In this document: one piece after another, positions 9,589 through 17,699 of the stretch
Numbering within the stretch: the stretch's first letter is position 1
How the letters are laid out: every line of letters begins with the position of its first letter
Assembly: GCF_000409775.1 (NCBI RefSeq)
Contig: NZ_KE332377.1
Span: forward strand, 1,088,073 to 1,152,072
Source: Litchfieldella anticariensis FP35 = DSM 16096
GTDB taxonomy: Bacteria; Pseudomonadota; Gammaproteobacteria; Pseudomonadales; Halomonadaceae
Length of the DNA stretch: 64,000 nucleotides
Direction: 5' to 3'
Program-made: the position numbers and the translations under genes
The notes under the pieces: model-generated
Databases searched by the model: none
What the model saw: the letters and a program-made list of their open reading frames with translations, nothing else
What the model was told of the DNA's origin: nothing

Positions 9589-10007
9589 TTCCCACCCCGC
9601 TGCTCCTCCAACTCTTGACCCTCCGCAGCGAGATCGCCAAGGATCGGACAATCCGGCCGATGATCGCCGTGGCAATGATTCACCAGGTGTAGCAGCGTCT
9701 CGCGCATGTCCTGCAACTTCTTGATCTTGCTATCCAGCTCATCAATATGCGCCTGTGCGACAGCCTTCACATCCGAACTGGCGCGATGTCGATCCTGCCA
9801 AAGCGCCAGCAGGCTATACATCTGCTCCACCGAGAACCCGAGGCTTCTCGCCCTTGAGATGAAGCGCAGTATATGGACATCCTTTTCACTGAAGTCCCTA
9901 TAGCCTGAATCCGTCCGGCTGATCCGAGGTATGAGACCGACGTCTTCGTAATAACGAATCATCTTGCCGGAAACGCCGGATGCCTTCGCTGCCTGTCCGA
10001 TATTCAT
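9558..10007 (-). CDS. cueR: Cu(I)-responsive MerR family regulator CueR
   Basis: A 149-residue MerR-family activator. The winged HTH is at the N-terminus (MNIGQAAKASGVSGKMIRYY), a dimerisation helix follows, and the metal loop is CHGDHRPDC (about residues 112-120), with two Cys spaced as in CueR. It senses cytoplasmic monovalent copper and activates promoters with a 19-bp spacer by DNA distortion; three such promoters occur in this window. It is divergent from copZ. The last seven or so residues (GDFSDKP) lie in an element fragment and are not expected to be conserved. Confidence 0.93.
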   Translation of the reverse strand: MNIGQAAKASGVSGKMIRYYEDVGLIPRISRTDSGYRDFSEKDVHILRFISRARSLGFSVEQMYSLLALWQDRHRASSDVKAVAQAHIDELDSKIKKLQDMRETLLHLVNHCHGDHRPDCPILGDLAAEGQELEEQRGGKSLGDFSDKP

Positions 10008-10114
10008 CAGTTAGCTCCTGTCTATCGATCCGCTCATATCCTCATCCATGGTCTTCCGCCCACCAGCCTCTGGCGGTTTGAGCATTGCAGTGACTTTCAA
10101 TAGAAAGAATACGC

Positions 10115-10145
10115 TTGACCTTCCAACAATGGGAAGCTTTACGCT
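10115..10145 (+). promoter_or_regulatory. CueR-dependent promoter of copZ
   Basis: TTGACC (10115-10120) and TACGCT (10140-10145) are separated by 19 bp, the over-long spacer of MerR-type promoters. An imperfect dyad (ACCTTCC-N7-GGAAGCT) fills the spacer. The arrangement matches the copA box at 38430. Confidence 0.85.
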
Positions 10146-10175
10146 GAAAATTCTTAACCCAATGGAGGAAACGCC

Positions 10176-10373
10176 ATGCCGACATTCAATGTTCCCAAGA
10201 TGACCTGCGGTCACTGCGTCTCGACCGTCACGACTGCCGTCAAGAGCGTGGACACGAACGCCACTGTGGAAATCGATCTCGACAATCAACAGGTAACGGT
10301 CGAAAGCACCGCCGATTCGGCAGCCATTGCTGCTGTCCTCGAGGAAGCGGGTTATCCCAACGAGCTGGCGTAG
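10176..10373 (+). CDS. copZ: Copper chaperone (HMA domain)
   Basis: A 65-residue single HMA domain with the copper motif MTCGHC (residues 9-14) and the fold ending in LEEAGYPNEL. It carries Cu(I) in the cytoplasm to CopA-type ATPases. It is controlled by the adjacent CueR promoter. Its last nine or so codons and the following hairpins recur at 13680, after a three-gene cassette. Confidence 0.93.
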   Translation: MPTFNVPKMTCGHCVSTVTTAVKSVDTNATVEIDLDNQQVTVESTADSAAIAAVLEEAGYPNELA

Positions 10374-10460
10374 TCATGAGAGAGCCGAAGGTACGACTCA
10401 TACCTTCGGCCCCCTCTATCGTCACCGCCTCAGCGAGCCGGAAGGGAAATGCTCCGGCGC
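10344..10460 (+). repeat. Direct repeat A: copZ 3' end plus two hairpins
   Basis: From GAAGCGGGTTATCCCAACGA onward, about 117 bp are repeated at 13680-13804 with high similarity. The repeat includes the end of copZ, a hairpin of GCCGAAGGTA / TACCTTCGGC (10384-10410), which can serve as the copZ terminator, and a second hairpin (GCCGGA / TCCGGC). It marks the left edge of the inserted or duplicated cassette. Confidence 0.85.
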
Positions 10461-10678
10461 ATGCCCATGGGATGTGATAGAGATCCTGCCATTTTCGCGC
10501 GCACTTTCGACATTTTCTCTTTGTCGGCCCCAAGAAAGCAGCAACTAATGCCATAGGGGACGCCATATACTGATTTCGGTATAGCGAATATCGGGCGGGC
10601 TGCTACAGGCGATCGGGCAGTGGCCGGGGAGCTTCGGCTGACGTTCGATAATCCTGAAATCACATAAGGTTACCTGCC
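10461..10678. other. Intergenic region upstream of the first FAD oxidase
   Basis: This 218-bp stretch holds no convincing gene. It should contain the promoter of the oxidase-PLP enzyme-RidA cassette. A small dyad, TATAC-N8-GTATA (10566-10583), is the only structured signal I can see. Confidence 0.35.
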
Positions 10679-12001
10679 GTGTCACCCTCGATAAAGACCA
10701 TCCAAAGCAATGAGAGTCTTCCTTCCTCTGCTGACGTCGTCATTATCGGCGGCGGTATTGTCGGCGCGACTGCCGCCTATTTTTTGGCCAAGAGGGGCCA
10801 TTCGGTCGCCCTGATCGAGAAGGGCTATGTCGGCGGCGAACAGTCGAGCCGCAACTGGGGCTGGTGCCGACAGCAGAACCGTGATGCCCGTGAACTGCCA
10901 CTATCCGGTACAGCCATGCGGCTATGGGGCGAACTCACGGCGGAAATTGGCACCGATCTCGGGTTTCGCCGCTGTGGCCTCAAGTACGCCACCGACGATG
11001 CCAAGCAGCTCGCCGAATGGGAAGGGTGGCTAGAGACGGCCCGCCAGTTCGACATCAATACGAGAATACTGAGCCCGGCGGAAGCGACCTCCGCAATCCC
11101 GGCCGTGGGGCGCAATTGGCTGGGTGGCGTCCACTCCGTTGATGACGGCAAGGCGGAGCCCTCCATCGCGGCGCCGGGGATTGCCGAGGGTGCGCGCGCG
11201 CTCGGCGTCAGCATTCACCAGAACTGCGCCGCCTACGGTCTCGATACTGCCAATGGCGCGGTCACGGGTGTGATCACCGACAAAGGGGTCATCCGGACCC
11301 AGGCGGTCCTGTGTGCCGCCGGCGCCTGGGCATCGGCGTTCCTTCGGCGGCACGGACTTCGTTTCCCGCAGGCGAGCGTGCGCCAGACCGCGCTGCGTAC
11401 GCGCCCGGCGGCGAATATCGGGGAGGTGATCTACACGCCGGACTGCGCGCTTACCCGCCGCCTCGATGGCAGTTATACGCTGGCCATCAGTGGCAAGGCA
11501 CGGCTTGAACTCACGCCACAGGGCCTGCGCTATGGGAAGGCCTTCCTGCCCATGTTCATCAAGCGGTTGGGCGCCATGGAGTTCGGCATAGGCCGGTCTT
11601 TCATACACGGTCCGGAAGGGTTGGCTGGCTGGGGTTCGGATAAGCCCTCCGCGTTTGAGCGCATCCGTGTGCTCGATCCCGCGCCCAGATCCGAGGCCAT
11701 TGTCGAGGTCCTGAAGCGGGTCAGAAAGCGCTTCCCGGCACTGGCGAACGTCGAAGTGGCCGAGTCCTGGGGGGGCTATGTGGATTGCACGCCCGACGCC
11801 GTGCCGGTGATCTCCGCCGTGGATGGGATGTCAGGCTTCTTCCTTGCGGCAGGTTGTTCCGGACATGGGTTCGGCCTGGGGCCGGGGATCGGCCATTTGG
11901 CGGCTGACCTGGTCGCCAACGATACCCCCTGTGTCGATCCCAAGCCCTACCGTCTCTCGCGCTTGATCGATGGCTCGAAGGTGGAGGTAGGCGCGCTTTA
12001 A
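10679..12001 (+). CDS. FAD-dependent oxidoreductase, D-amino acid oxidase/dehydrogenase family (copy 1)
   Basis: A 440-residue DAO-fold flavoprotein. The FAD-binding motif VVIIGGGIVGATAAYFLA lies at residues 20-37, a conserved SSRNWGWCRQQNRDARELP follows, and the C-terminal GCSGHGFGLGPGIG closes the FAD site. Members oxidise the C-N bond of amino acids or secondary amines to imines. The next two genes, a DSD1-type PLP enzyme and RidA, favour a D-amino acid or related substrate, with RidA hydrolysing the imine product. It is a clear paralog of the protein at 27325. The start is GTG with AAGG nine bases upstream. The exact substrate is unknown. Confidence 0.85.
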   Translation: MSPSIKTIQSNESLPSSADVVIIGGGIVGATAAYFLAKRGHSVALIEKGYVGGEQSSRNWGWCRQQNRDARELPLSGTAMRLWGELTAEIGTDLGFRRCGLKYATDDAKQLAEWEGWLETARQFDINTRILSPAEATSAIPAVGRNWLGGVHSVDDGKAEPSIAAPGIAEGARALGVSIHQNCAAYGLDTANGAVTGVITDKGVIRTQAVLCAAGAWASAFLRRHGLRFPQASVRQTALRTRPAANIGEVIYTPDCALTRRLDGSYTLAISGKARLELTPQGLRYGKAFLPMFIKRLGAMEFGIGRSFIHGPEGLAGWGSDKPSAFERIRVLDPAPRSEAIVEVLKRVRKRFPALANVEVAESWGGYVDCTPDAVPVISAVDGMSGFFLAAGCSGHGFGLGPGIGHLAADLVANDTPCVDPKPYRLSRLIDGSKVEVGAL

Positions 12002-12101
12002 TAGTAACCGGCGCTGCGTTTATCGTCGGCGATGCTTCGTCCGTGCTGCGTCTTAAACAGACTGTCAGGCAGCGAAATATAGAATCAGGAGAGCCAATTG
12101 T

Positions 12102-13265
12102 ATGGTTAATCCGGCTTCCGTGGAGAAAGCCACGCTTCAAACGATCGATACCCCATGTCTGATCGTTGATGGGGACCGCATGGACCGTAATATCCAGCGT
12201 CTGAATTCACACCTGGCCACCCTCGGGCCCAAGTTGCGGCCGCATCTGAAAACAGCGAAATCGGTGGAGGCAGCCCGCCGGGTCATGATGAGCGATTCGG
12301 GTCCGGCAACGGTGTCGACGTTGAAGGAGGCGGAGCAATTCGCCGCGGCCGGTGTGCGCGATCTCATCTATGCCGTCGGTATCGCGCCCGGCAAGTTGGG
12401 CCGGGTGTTGGCCCTGCGCGCCGAGGGGGTGGAGCTTGCCGTCATTCTCGACAGTGTCGAACAGGCGCGCCTGATCGCCGACGCTTCTCGCGAGTCCAAC
12501 ACCCGCATTCCCGCGCTGATTGAAATCGACTGCGACGGCCATCGTTCGGGAGTGCTACCGGACGACGCCGAAAGACTGGTTGAGATGGGCCGCGCCCTCC
12601 ACGAGGGTGGAGCCGAGTTGCGCGGAGTGCTCACCCATGCCGGCGGCAGCTATTCCGCTCGGGGCCGGGCGGCGCTCGAGCAGTGCGCCGAAGAGGAACG
12701 CGCGGGTGCGGTCAAGGCGGCGGAAACCTTGCGTGCCGCTGGGTTGCCATGCCCGGTGGTCAGTGTCGGGTCCACGCCCACGGCCCATTTCAGCCGGGAC
12801 CTCACCGGTGTCACCGAAGTCCGGGCCGGCGTTTTCGTCTTCTTTGACCTGGTCATGGCCGGCATCGGTGCTTGCACGGTCGATGATATCGCCCTGTCGG
12901 TTCTGACGACGGTGATCGGCCACCAGCCGGACAAGGGCTGGATTCTCGTCGATGCGGGCTGGATGGCCATGTCCCGGGATCGCGGTACCGCCAAGCAGGA
13001 CATCGACCAGGGCTACGGTCTGGTCTGCGATGTGCACGGCAAGCCCTATGACGACCTGATCGTGGCGGATGCCAATCAGGAACACGGCGTCATCGCCCTG
13101 CGCCCCGGCTCAACGGGCACCCTTCCCGATCTGCCGATCGGCACCCGGCTCCGCATCCTGCCCAATCACGCCTGTGCCACCGGCGCCCAGCATGGCAGCT
13201 ATCAGGTGGTTCGCGACGGTTCCGATGTCATTGAGGCCGAATGGCCGCGATTTGGAGGCTGGTGA
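12102..13265 (+). CDS. DSD1 family PLP enzyme (D-serine dehydratase / D-threonine aldolase-like)
   Basis: A 387-residue fold-type III (alanine racemase-like) enzyme. The probable PLP lysine is in RPHLKTAKS (about residue 50), and SVGSTPT supplies phosphate contacts. The C-terminal metal motif is NHAC; the His-x-Cys form is that of zinc-dependent eukaryotic-type D-serine dehydratases, whereas D-threonine aldolases usually have His-x-Asp. Expected chemistry is D-serine to pyruvate and ammonia through aminoacrylate, which fits the overlapping RidA gene. The start has AGGAGA upstream. Substrate assignment is inference. Confidence 0.8.
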   Translation: MVNPASVEKATLQTIDTPCLIVDGDRMDRNIQRLNSHLATLGPKLRPHLKTAKSVEAARRVMMSDSGPATVSTLKEAEQFAAAGVRDLIYAVGIAPGKLGRVLALRAEGVELAVILDSVEQARLIADASRESNTRIPALIEIDCDGHRSGVLPDDAERLVEMGRALHEGGAELRGVLTHAGGSYSARGRAALEQCAEEERAGAVKAAETLRAAGLPCPVVSVGSTPTAHFSRDLTGVTEVRAGVFVFFDLVMAGIGACTVDDIALSVLTTVIGHQPDKGWILVDAGWMAMSRDRGTAKQDIDQGYGLVCDVHGKPYDDLIVADANQEHGVIALRPGSTGTLPDLPIGTRLRILPNHACATGAQHGSYQVVRDGSDVIEAEWPRFGGW

Positions 13266-13672
13266 TGAGCGATAGCAGCCCTTCCGATATTGCGACGGTC
13301 CTGACCGATCAGGCCCCTACACCGGCCGGCCACTATGTCCAGGCCACGGCCTGTGGCGGGATGGTCTTTGTCTCGGGCCAATTGCCGGTTCGTCCCGATG
13401 GTGCCCACGCTCCCGAGGCGTCTTTCCAGGATCAGGCATGGCAGGCGCTGGACAATCTGCTGGCGGTGGTAAGGGCTTCCGGCAGTTCGCCGGAACGCCT
13501 TTTGAAGGTAACCGCATATATTGTCGGCGTGGAGAATTGGCCACAATTCAATTCGGTCTATGCCGAAGCGCTGGGCGACATCAAGCCAGCCCGCGCCGTG
13601 GTTCCCGTTCCCGAACTGCATTACGGCTATCTTGTGGAAATCGACGCCGTCGCGGCAGTCGATCCGAAATAA
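13265..13672 (+). CDS. RidA family imine/enamine deaminase
   Basis: A 135-residue RidA (YjgF/YER057c) protein. It retains the key Arg in KPARAVV and the downstream Glu in LVEIDAVA that define active deaminases, plus the FVSGQLP segment. RidA hydrolyses reactive imines and enamines such as 2-aminoacrylate. Its ATG shares one base with the stop of the PLP enzyme gene (TGATG), indicating tight coupling: the enzyme makes the intermediate and RidA removes it. An upstream in-frame start at 13241 is less likely. Confidence 0.9.
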   Translation: MSDSSPSDIATVLTDQAPTPAGHYVQATACGGMVFVSGQLPVRPDGAHAPEASFQDQAWQALDNLLAVVRASGSSPERLLKVTAYIVGVENWPQFNSVYAEALGDIKPARAVVPVPELHYGYLVEIDAVAAVDPK

Positions 13673-13679
13673 CCCGGCG

Positions 13680-13804
13680 GAAGCGGGTTATCCCAACGAG
13701 TTGGCGTAACATTTGAGAGGGCCGAAGGTACGACTCGTACCTTCGGCCCTCTGCATTGTCACAAAACCTTTCAGCGCGCCGGAACAAGGCAATGTTCCGG
13801 CGCG
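13680..13804 (+). repeat. Direct repeat B: second copy of the copZ 3' end and hairpins
   Basis: Starts seven bases after the RidA stop. It repeats the last copZ codons (GGGTTATCCCAACGAG then TTGGCGTAA), the hairpin GCCGAAGGTA / TACCTTCGGC (13721-13747), and the second hairpin ending at 13804. No copZ body precedes it, so it is a 3' relic. The first hairpin now works as a likely terminator of the cassette. Confidence 0.85.
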
Positions 13805-13811
13805 ATGCGTC

Positions 13812-14531
13812 TCAATCGTTGACGGCCTGGACGACGTAGAACTTGGCTACGCGCTCCGTGCTTTCCCATCCAACGGATGTGCCCTTGGGCACGAAGAGCG
13901 CATCGCCGGCGCCCGCTGTGAGAACGTCACCGTCGGGGAGGGCAAATTTCACATTGCCAGCCAGTAGATGCATGAACTCGTTCAAGCCGTGGGGTCGAAC
14001 GATCCGGTGATAAGCCGTGGAATCCCACGTCCCCGCGCGATACTGTGTCTGCTCGTCGGTAAAGACGTTATCGCTGCGGCATTGCGGGGCCGGGCCAAGC
14101 AGGACTTCCGCCGGCAGCGTCGCGGATGGCATGAAGTCAGCGTCCGGGTTGAGCAGGGTGAGGCCAGGCATGGGTGAAGCGGCCCCGGCGGCCGTGCAAA
14201 ACACGAAGCGGGTGCCAGGCTGGGCCTGGATCTGAACCTCCGTTCCGCGCCCTACGACGACACCCCACCCTGGACCGACCACCAACGGCTCTGCTCCGGC
14301 TTCGGTCAGCGTCAATTCGCCATCGACGACCACGATCGTTTCAAGGTGCGGGAATCTCGAAACTTCGAGCTCTCCAACGAAGCTGACGCGGCCTGCAGCC
14401 ATCGCGTCCGGTCCTTCCCAGGCAATTTCACGATGCTCCGCGAAGGGGTCCGCCTCACCGAATGGCGTCTTGCGGAATGCGGTGTCGATGGGTGCGCCGT
14501 CGGCGCGATAGAGCATTACGGCTAAGGTCAT
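13812..14531 (-). CDS. Cupin domain protein (bicupin)
   Basis: A 239-residue protein with two cupin-like beta-barrel segments. The first (about residues 40-110) has VDGELTLTEAG; the second (about 165-235) has RPHGLNEFMHLLAGNVKF and DALFVPKG. His-rich metal ligands are only partly present. Proteins of this kind sit beside amine oxidases and aldehyde dehydrogenases in many proteobacteria, but the reaction is not known. I chose the ATG at 14531, which has GGGAG upstream. The gene follows the aldehyde dehydrogenase on the same strand, separated by a repeat element. Confidence 0.6.
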   Translation of the reverse strand: MTLAVMLYRADGAPIDTAFRKTPFGEADPFAEHREIAWEGPDAMAAGRVSFVGELEVSRFPHLETIVVVDGELTLTEAGAEPLVVGPGWGVVVGRGTEVQIQAQPGTRFVFCTAAGAASPMPGLTLLNPDADFMPSATLPAEVLLGPAPQCRSDNVFTDEQTQYRAGTWDSTAYHRIVRPHGLNEFMHLLAGNVKFALPDGDVLTAGAGDALFVPKGTSVGWESTERVAKFYVVQAVND

Positions 14532-14599
14532 GATGTCTCCCGTATTCAATCAATAAAGAAGAAGATTGTATTGCTGACCGGCATTGCGCCGGTGCTGAA

Positions 14600-14763
14600 C
14601 TAAGGCTTGTCCGAAAAGGCGCCGAGCGATGGCCAGACAAGGCAAAAATCAACGAAAAAGCAGAGTTTACGTGGGTGTAAATGAGCATTTTGATCGGACT
14701 CGCGCACGAACTGATTTTTAACGCCGTATGGGCGAGCGCAGGCAGTTTTCGGACAAAGCCTAG
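14600..14763. repeat. Inverted-repeat element, copy 1 (MITE-like, 164 bp)
   Basis: The ends are nearly inverted copies: the left end reads CTAAGGCTTGTCCGAAAA, and the right end, reverse complemented, reads CTAGGCTTTGTCCGAAAA. The interior is an imperfect palindrome with shared blocks GCCGAGCGATGGCCAGACAA and TTTTTAACGCCGTATG. A second copy lies at 45156-45302. This copy has about 17 extra bases in the middle. Its right end provides the TAG stop of the adjacent aldehyde dehydrogenase. No transposase is encoded. Confidence 0.85.
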
Positions 14764-16190
14764 AAACCGAGGACGGATTTCGTTTCCAGATACTCTTCCA
14801 TGCCCTCGATGCCGTATTCGCGGCCATTGCCCGACCGCTTGTAACCGCCGAAGGGAGCATTGGGGTCCCAGGCCGGGTAGTTGATGTGGACCTGACCGGA
14901 GCGGATTCGCGCCGCCACGGACCGGGCCGCTTCGAGATCCCCGCCCTGGACATGGGCGCCGAGGCCGTAGACGGTGTCGTTGGCGATGGCCACGGCCTCA
15001 TCGACACTGTCATAGGGAATGATGCAGAGGACCGGCCCGAAAATTTCCTCCTGGGCGATCCGCATGCGGGACTGCACGTCGGAGAAGACGGTCGGTCGGA
15101 CATAGAAGCCCCGGTCCAGCCCCTCCGGCCAGCCGGGGCCGCCGCATACCAGCCGCGCGCCCTCAGCGATCCCCACGGCGATCATCTCCCGCACCCGCTC
15201 GAACTGGGCGCGGTTCGCCAAGGGGCCATGGGTCGTCTCCTCCGAGCGCGGGTCGCCGACGATCATCCCGGATACCGCCTCGCATACGAGGCGCTCGACC
15301 TCCTGGAGGTGCTGGCGGGGCACGATCATGCGCGTTGGCGCGCTACAGGACTGCCCGAGGTTGCGGAAAGCCGCCGCCACGCCGGGGGCGACGGCACGAG
15401 CCAGGTCCGCATCCGGCAGGATGACGTTGGGCGACTTGCCCCCAAGCTCCAGGGCCACGCGCTTCACCGTCGGGGCCGCCGCTTGAGTCACCAGCACCCC
15501 GGCCCTGGTCGAGCCGGTCAGCGAGATCATGTCCACGTCGGGATGGGCCGACAGGGCCGCGCCGACGCCGGGGCCGTCACCGTTCAGGAGATTGAAAACG
15601 CCCGCCGGAATGCCGGCGTCCTGCACCACCTCCGCGAACAGAAAGGCGCTCAGGGGAGACAGCTCACTGGGCTTCAGCACCACCGTACACCCCGCTGCCA
15701 GGGCGGGGCCCACCTTGGCGGTGATCTGGTAGAGCGGCCAGTTCCAGGGAGTGATCAGGCCGCACACACCGATCGGCTCGCGCAGGATGGCGGTGGTGCC
15801 GCGATGGGTGACGACCCGGCCCGGGGGGGTGGCCCCCCCCAAAAGCCGTACCTGAGTGCTGCGCGCGTAGCCGATGGGCGCCCCCATTTCCTGCGAAATC
15901 GCCTGGGCGAACAGTTCCGCGCGCTCGAGGATCAGGGCATGGATGCGATCCAGAAACTCGGCTCGACTCTCAGGCGAGGTCGCGGCCCAACCCGCGAAGG
16001 CGCGCCTTGCCGCGGCCACCGCCGTGTCGACGTCCGCGCGGTCGCCCAGGGCGATCTCAGCGACGGATTCCTCCGTCGAGGGATCGACGACACCGGTTCG
16101 GGTCAAGGATTCGGGTAGGGTCCACTCGCCGTCGATGAACATGCGATCGAGACGGTCTGCGTTGCTGAGATGTGCGATGGGTGCGGTCAT
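14760..16190 (-). CDS. Aldehyde dehydrogenase family protein, with an anomalous G/C tract
   Basis: A 476-residue NAD(P)-dependent aldehyde dehydrogenase. ITPWNWPLYQI, the NAD-site GSTRAG, the catalytic Glu in LELGGKSP and the nucleophile Cys in GQSCSAPTR are all present. It overlaps the upstream amine oxidase gene by four bases (ATGA), so it likely oxidises the aldehyde that enzyme makes. Near residues 118-124 the reading frame runs through seven C and eight G bases (GGATPPG), and this part is about seven residues shorter than I expect for the family. This could be a local deletion, a gene conversion scar or a sequence error. Activity is therefore uncertain. Confidence 0.82.
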   Translation of the reverse strand: MTAPIAHLSNADRLDRMFIDGEWTLPESLTRTGVVDPSTEESVAEIALGDRADVDTAVAAARRAFAGWAATSPESRAEFLDRIHALILERAELFAQAISQEMGAPIGYARSTQVRLLGGATPPGRVVTHRGTTAILREPIGVCGLITPWNWPLYQITAKVGPALAAGCTVVLKPSELSPLSAFLFAEVVQDAGIPAGVFNLLNGDGPGVGAALSAHPDVDMISLTGSTRAGVLVTQAAAPTVKRVALELGGKSPNVILPDADLARAVAPGVAAAFRNLGQSCSAPTRMIVPRQHLQEVERLVCEAVSGMIVGDPRSEETTHGPLANRAQFERVREMIAVGIAEGARLVCGGPGWPEGLDRGFYVRPTVFSDVQSRMRIAQEEIFGPVLCIIPYDSVDEAVAIANDTVYGLGAHVQGGDLEAARSVAARIRSGQVHINYPAWDPNAPFGGYKRSGNGREYGIEGMEEYLETKSVLGF

Positions 16191-17464
16191 TGGAATCGAT
16201 CCTTTAGACGATAGTAGGCTCCCACGATGGGCAAGAACCACGGGGTGCCGAAGTGACCGGGTATGGCTGGCCAGTCGAAATCTTTCCACGGGTTAAGCTC
16301 GGCGCGCCCGTCCATCACCTCGGCCATCACCGTTCCCATGTACGTCGACATCTGGGTGCCGTGGCCGCTGTAACCCATCGAATAATAAATCCCGTTGCGC
16401 TCACCGGCCCGAGGCAGGCGATCGCGGGTCATGTCCACCATGCCGCCCCAGCAATAGTCGATCCGCACGTCGGCCAGTTCCGGGAACATCTCGACCATGG
16501 ATTGGCGCAGGATTGCGCCGCTCTCGGCATCCGACTTCGGATTGGAAACGGCGAAGCGGGCGCGACCGCCATAAAGCAAGCGGTTGTCCGGAGTCACCCG
16601 GCAATAGTTCACCAGGTTCTTCGTATCCACCGTCATGCGCCGGGTTGGCAGGAGCCGGTCCAGCACCTCGACCGGAAGCGGCTCGGTCACGATAATGAAG
16701 GCCCCTACCGGAACGATACGGCGTCGGATCCAGCCCAGCGGGCCCACATGCGAAGTGCCGCTGGCGAGCAGTACCTGAGACGCCTGGATGCGCCCATTCG
16801 GCGTCGTGACCTCATGGCCGCCGCCCGGAAGCGGGCGCAGCCCCATGACGGGTGTGTGCTGATGGATCTGCGCGCCGCGACGGGAAGCGGCCTCCGCAAG
16901 GCCCGTCACGTAGCGTCCGACATGCATGCCGGCGCCCTTCTCGAAGATCATGCCGCCGAAGTAACGCTGTGAGCCCACCTCGCTCGGCAGGTCCGCGCAA
17001 GACACCATGCGCGTGTCGGGATCCACTTGAGCGGCGAGCAGCTCTTGGGTGCGGGCAAGCTTGTCGTAGTGCTCGGGTTTTGCGGCCAGCTTGAGTTTGC
17101 CTACCCGGGCAAAGCTGCAGTCGATGCCCTCTTCCCGCACCAGCCGCTCCACGGTGTCCACCCCCGCATCGAAGGCGCGATAGAGGTAGTTGGCCTTTTC
17201 TACGCCCAGCTTTGCCGACATGACGGCGTAGTCCTGGGCGAAACCGTTGTTGCACATGCCGCCGTTGCGGCCTGACGCGGCGCTGCCTATGGTTTGCGCC
17301 TCGCACAGCACGACCCGTGCGCCTTTCTTCGCCAGGGCCAGCGCGGCCGAGGAGCCGGTAAGCCCGCCCCCCACGATGACCACATCCGCCTTGCCCGCCA
17401 CCGGCTCCTTCGAGACGCCGGTGAATGCGGGGGCTGTGTCCAGCCAGTACGACTTGAGTTTCAT
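16187..17464 (-). CDS. FAD-dependent amine oxidase, gamma-glutamylputrescine oxidase-like
   Basis: A 425-residue DAO-family flavoprotein resembling PuuB. The FAD motif VVIVGGGLTGSSAALALA (residues 29-46) is followed by SGRNGGMCNNGF and the C-terminal YSMGYSGHGTQMSTYMG. Relatives oxidise primary or secondary amines to aldehydes. The coupled downstream aldehyde dehydrogenase gives a two-step amine-to-acid module as in putrescine breakdown. A glutamylputrescine synthetase is not in the window, so the real substrate may differ. The 5' region (17498-17648) is duplicated upstream of the GNAT gene at 19860. Confidence 0.82.
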   Translation of the reverse strand: MKLKSYWLDTAPAFTGVSKEPVAGKADVVIVGGGLTGSSAALALAKKGARVVLCEAQTIGSAASGRNGGMCNNGFAQDYAVMSAKLGVEKANYLYRAFDAGVDTVERLVREEGIDCSFARVGKLKLAAKPEHYDKLARTQELLAAQVDPDTRMVSCADLPSEVGSQRYFGGMIFEKGAGMHVGRYVTGLAEAASRRGAQIHQHTPVMGLRPLPGGGHEVTTPNGRIQASQVLLASGTSHVGPLGWIRRRIVPVGAFIIVTEPLPVEVLDRLLPTRRMTVDTKNLVNYCRVTPDNRLLYGGRARFAVSNPKSDAESGAILRQSMVEMFPELADVRIDYCWGGMVDMTRDRLPRAGERNGIYYSMGYSGHGTQMSTYMGTVMAEVMDGRAELNPWKDFDWPAIPGHFGTPWFLPIVGAYYRLKDRFQ

Positions 17465-17497
17465 AAGGTCCTCGCTGTATCGCCGGTCTCAGCAGCC

Positions 17498-17648
17498 ACC
17501 GCATCGCTGCCGTTATTTGATATCAGTGTAAGTTTCCCGACGATCCCAAGTGTGCTGTTCCTCCTCGGCTCAGACATATTTCCCGCCGAATTGCGCAAAG
17601 CTGACGAAACAAGATGCCGGGGCTTGCGAACGAGGCTGTGACATCACC
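17498..17648 (-). promoter_or_regulatory. Duplicated promoter region, copy U1
   Basis: About 150 bp upstream of the PuuB-like gene align with 19864-20022 upstream of the GNAT gene at roughly 70-75 percent identity by eye. The most conserved parts, on the minus strand, are CATCTTGTTTCGTC, a CGTCGGG block and ACTTACACT before the CAAAT-ACGGC stretch. The duplication suggests shared regulation of both operons. Confidence 0.65.
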
Positions 17649-17699
17649 GAGCGGCTGTCGGCCGCCTGTCTAACCACTGTGCACAGGGTGTAGCAGTGT

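Noticed and set aside
10344-10460. copZ 3' end as the attachment site of a typical integrase-carrying island
   Set aside because: The direct repeats are real, but no integrase or excisionase gene lies between or beside them, so a classical island cannot be claimed.
14886-16118. 410-codon plus-strand open frame opposite the aldehyde dehydrogenase
   Set aside because: High GC creates long antisense frames. The composition is His/Arg/Gly-rich and no family is recognisable.
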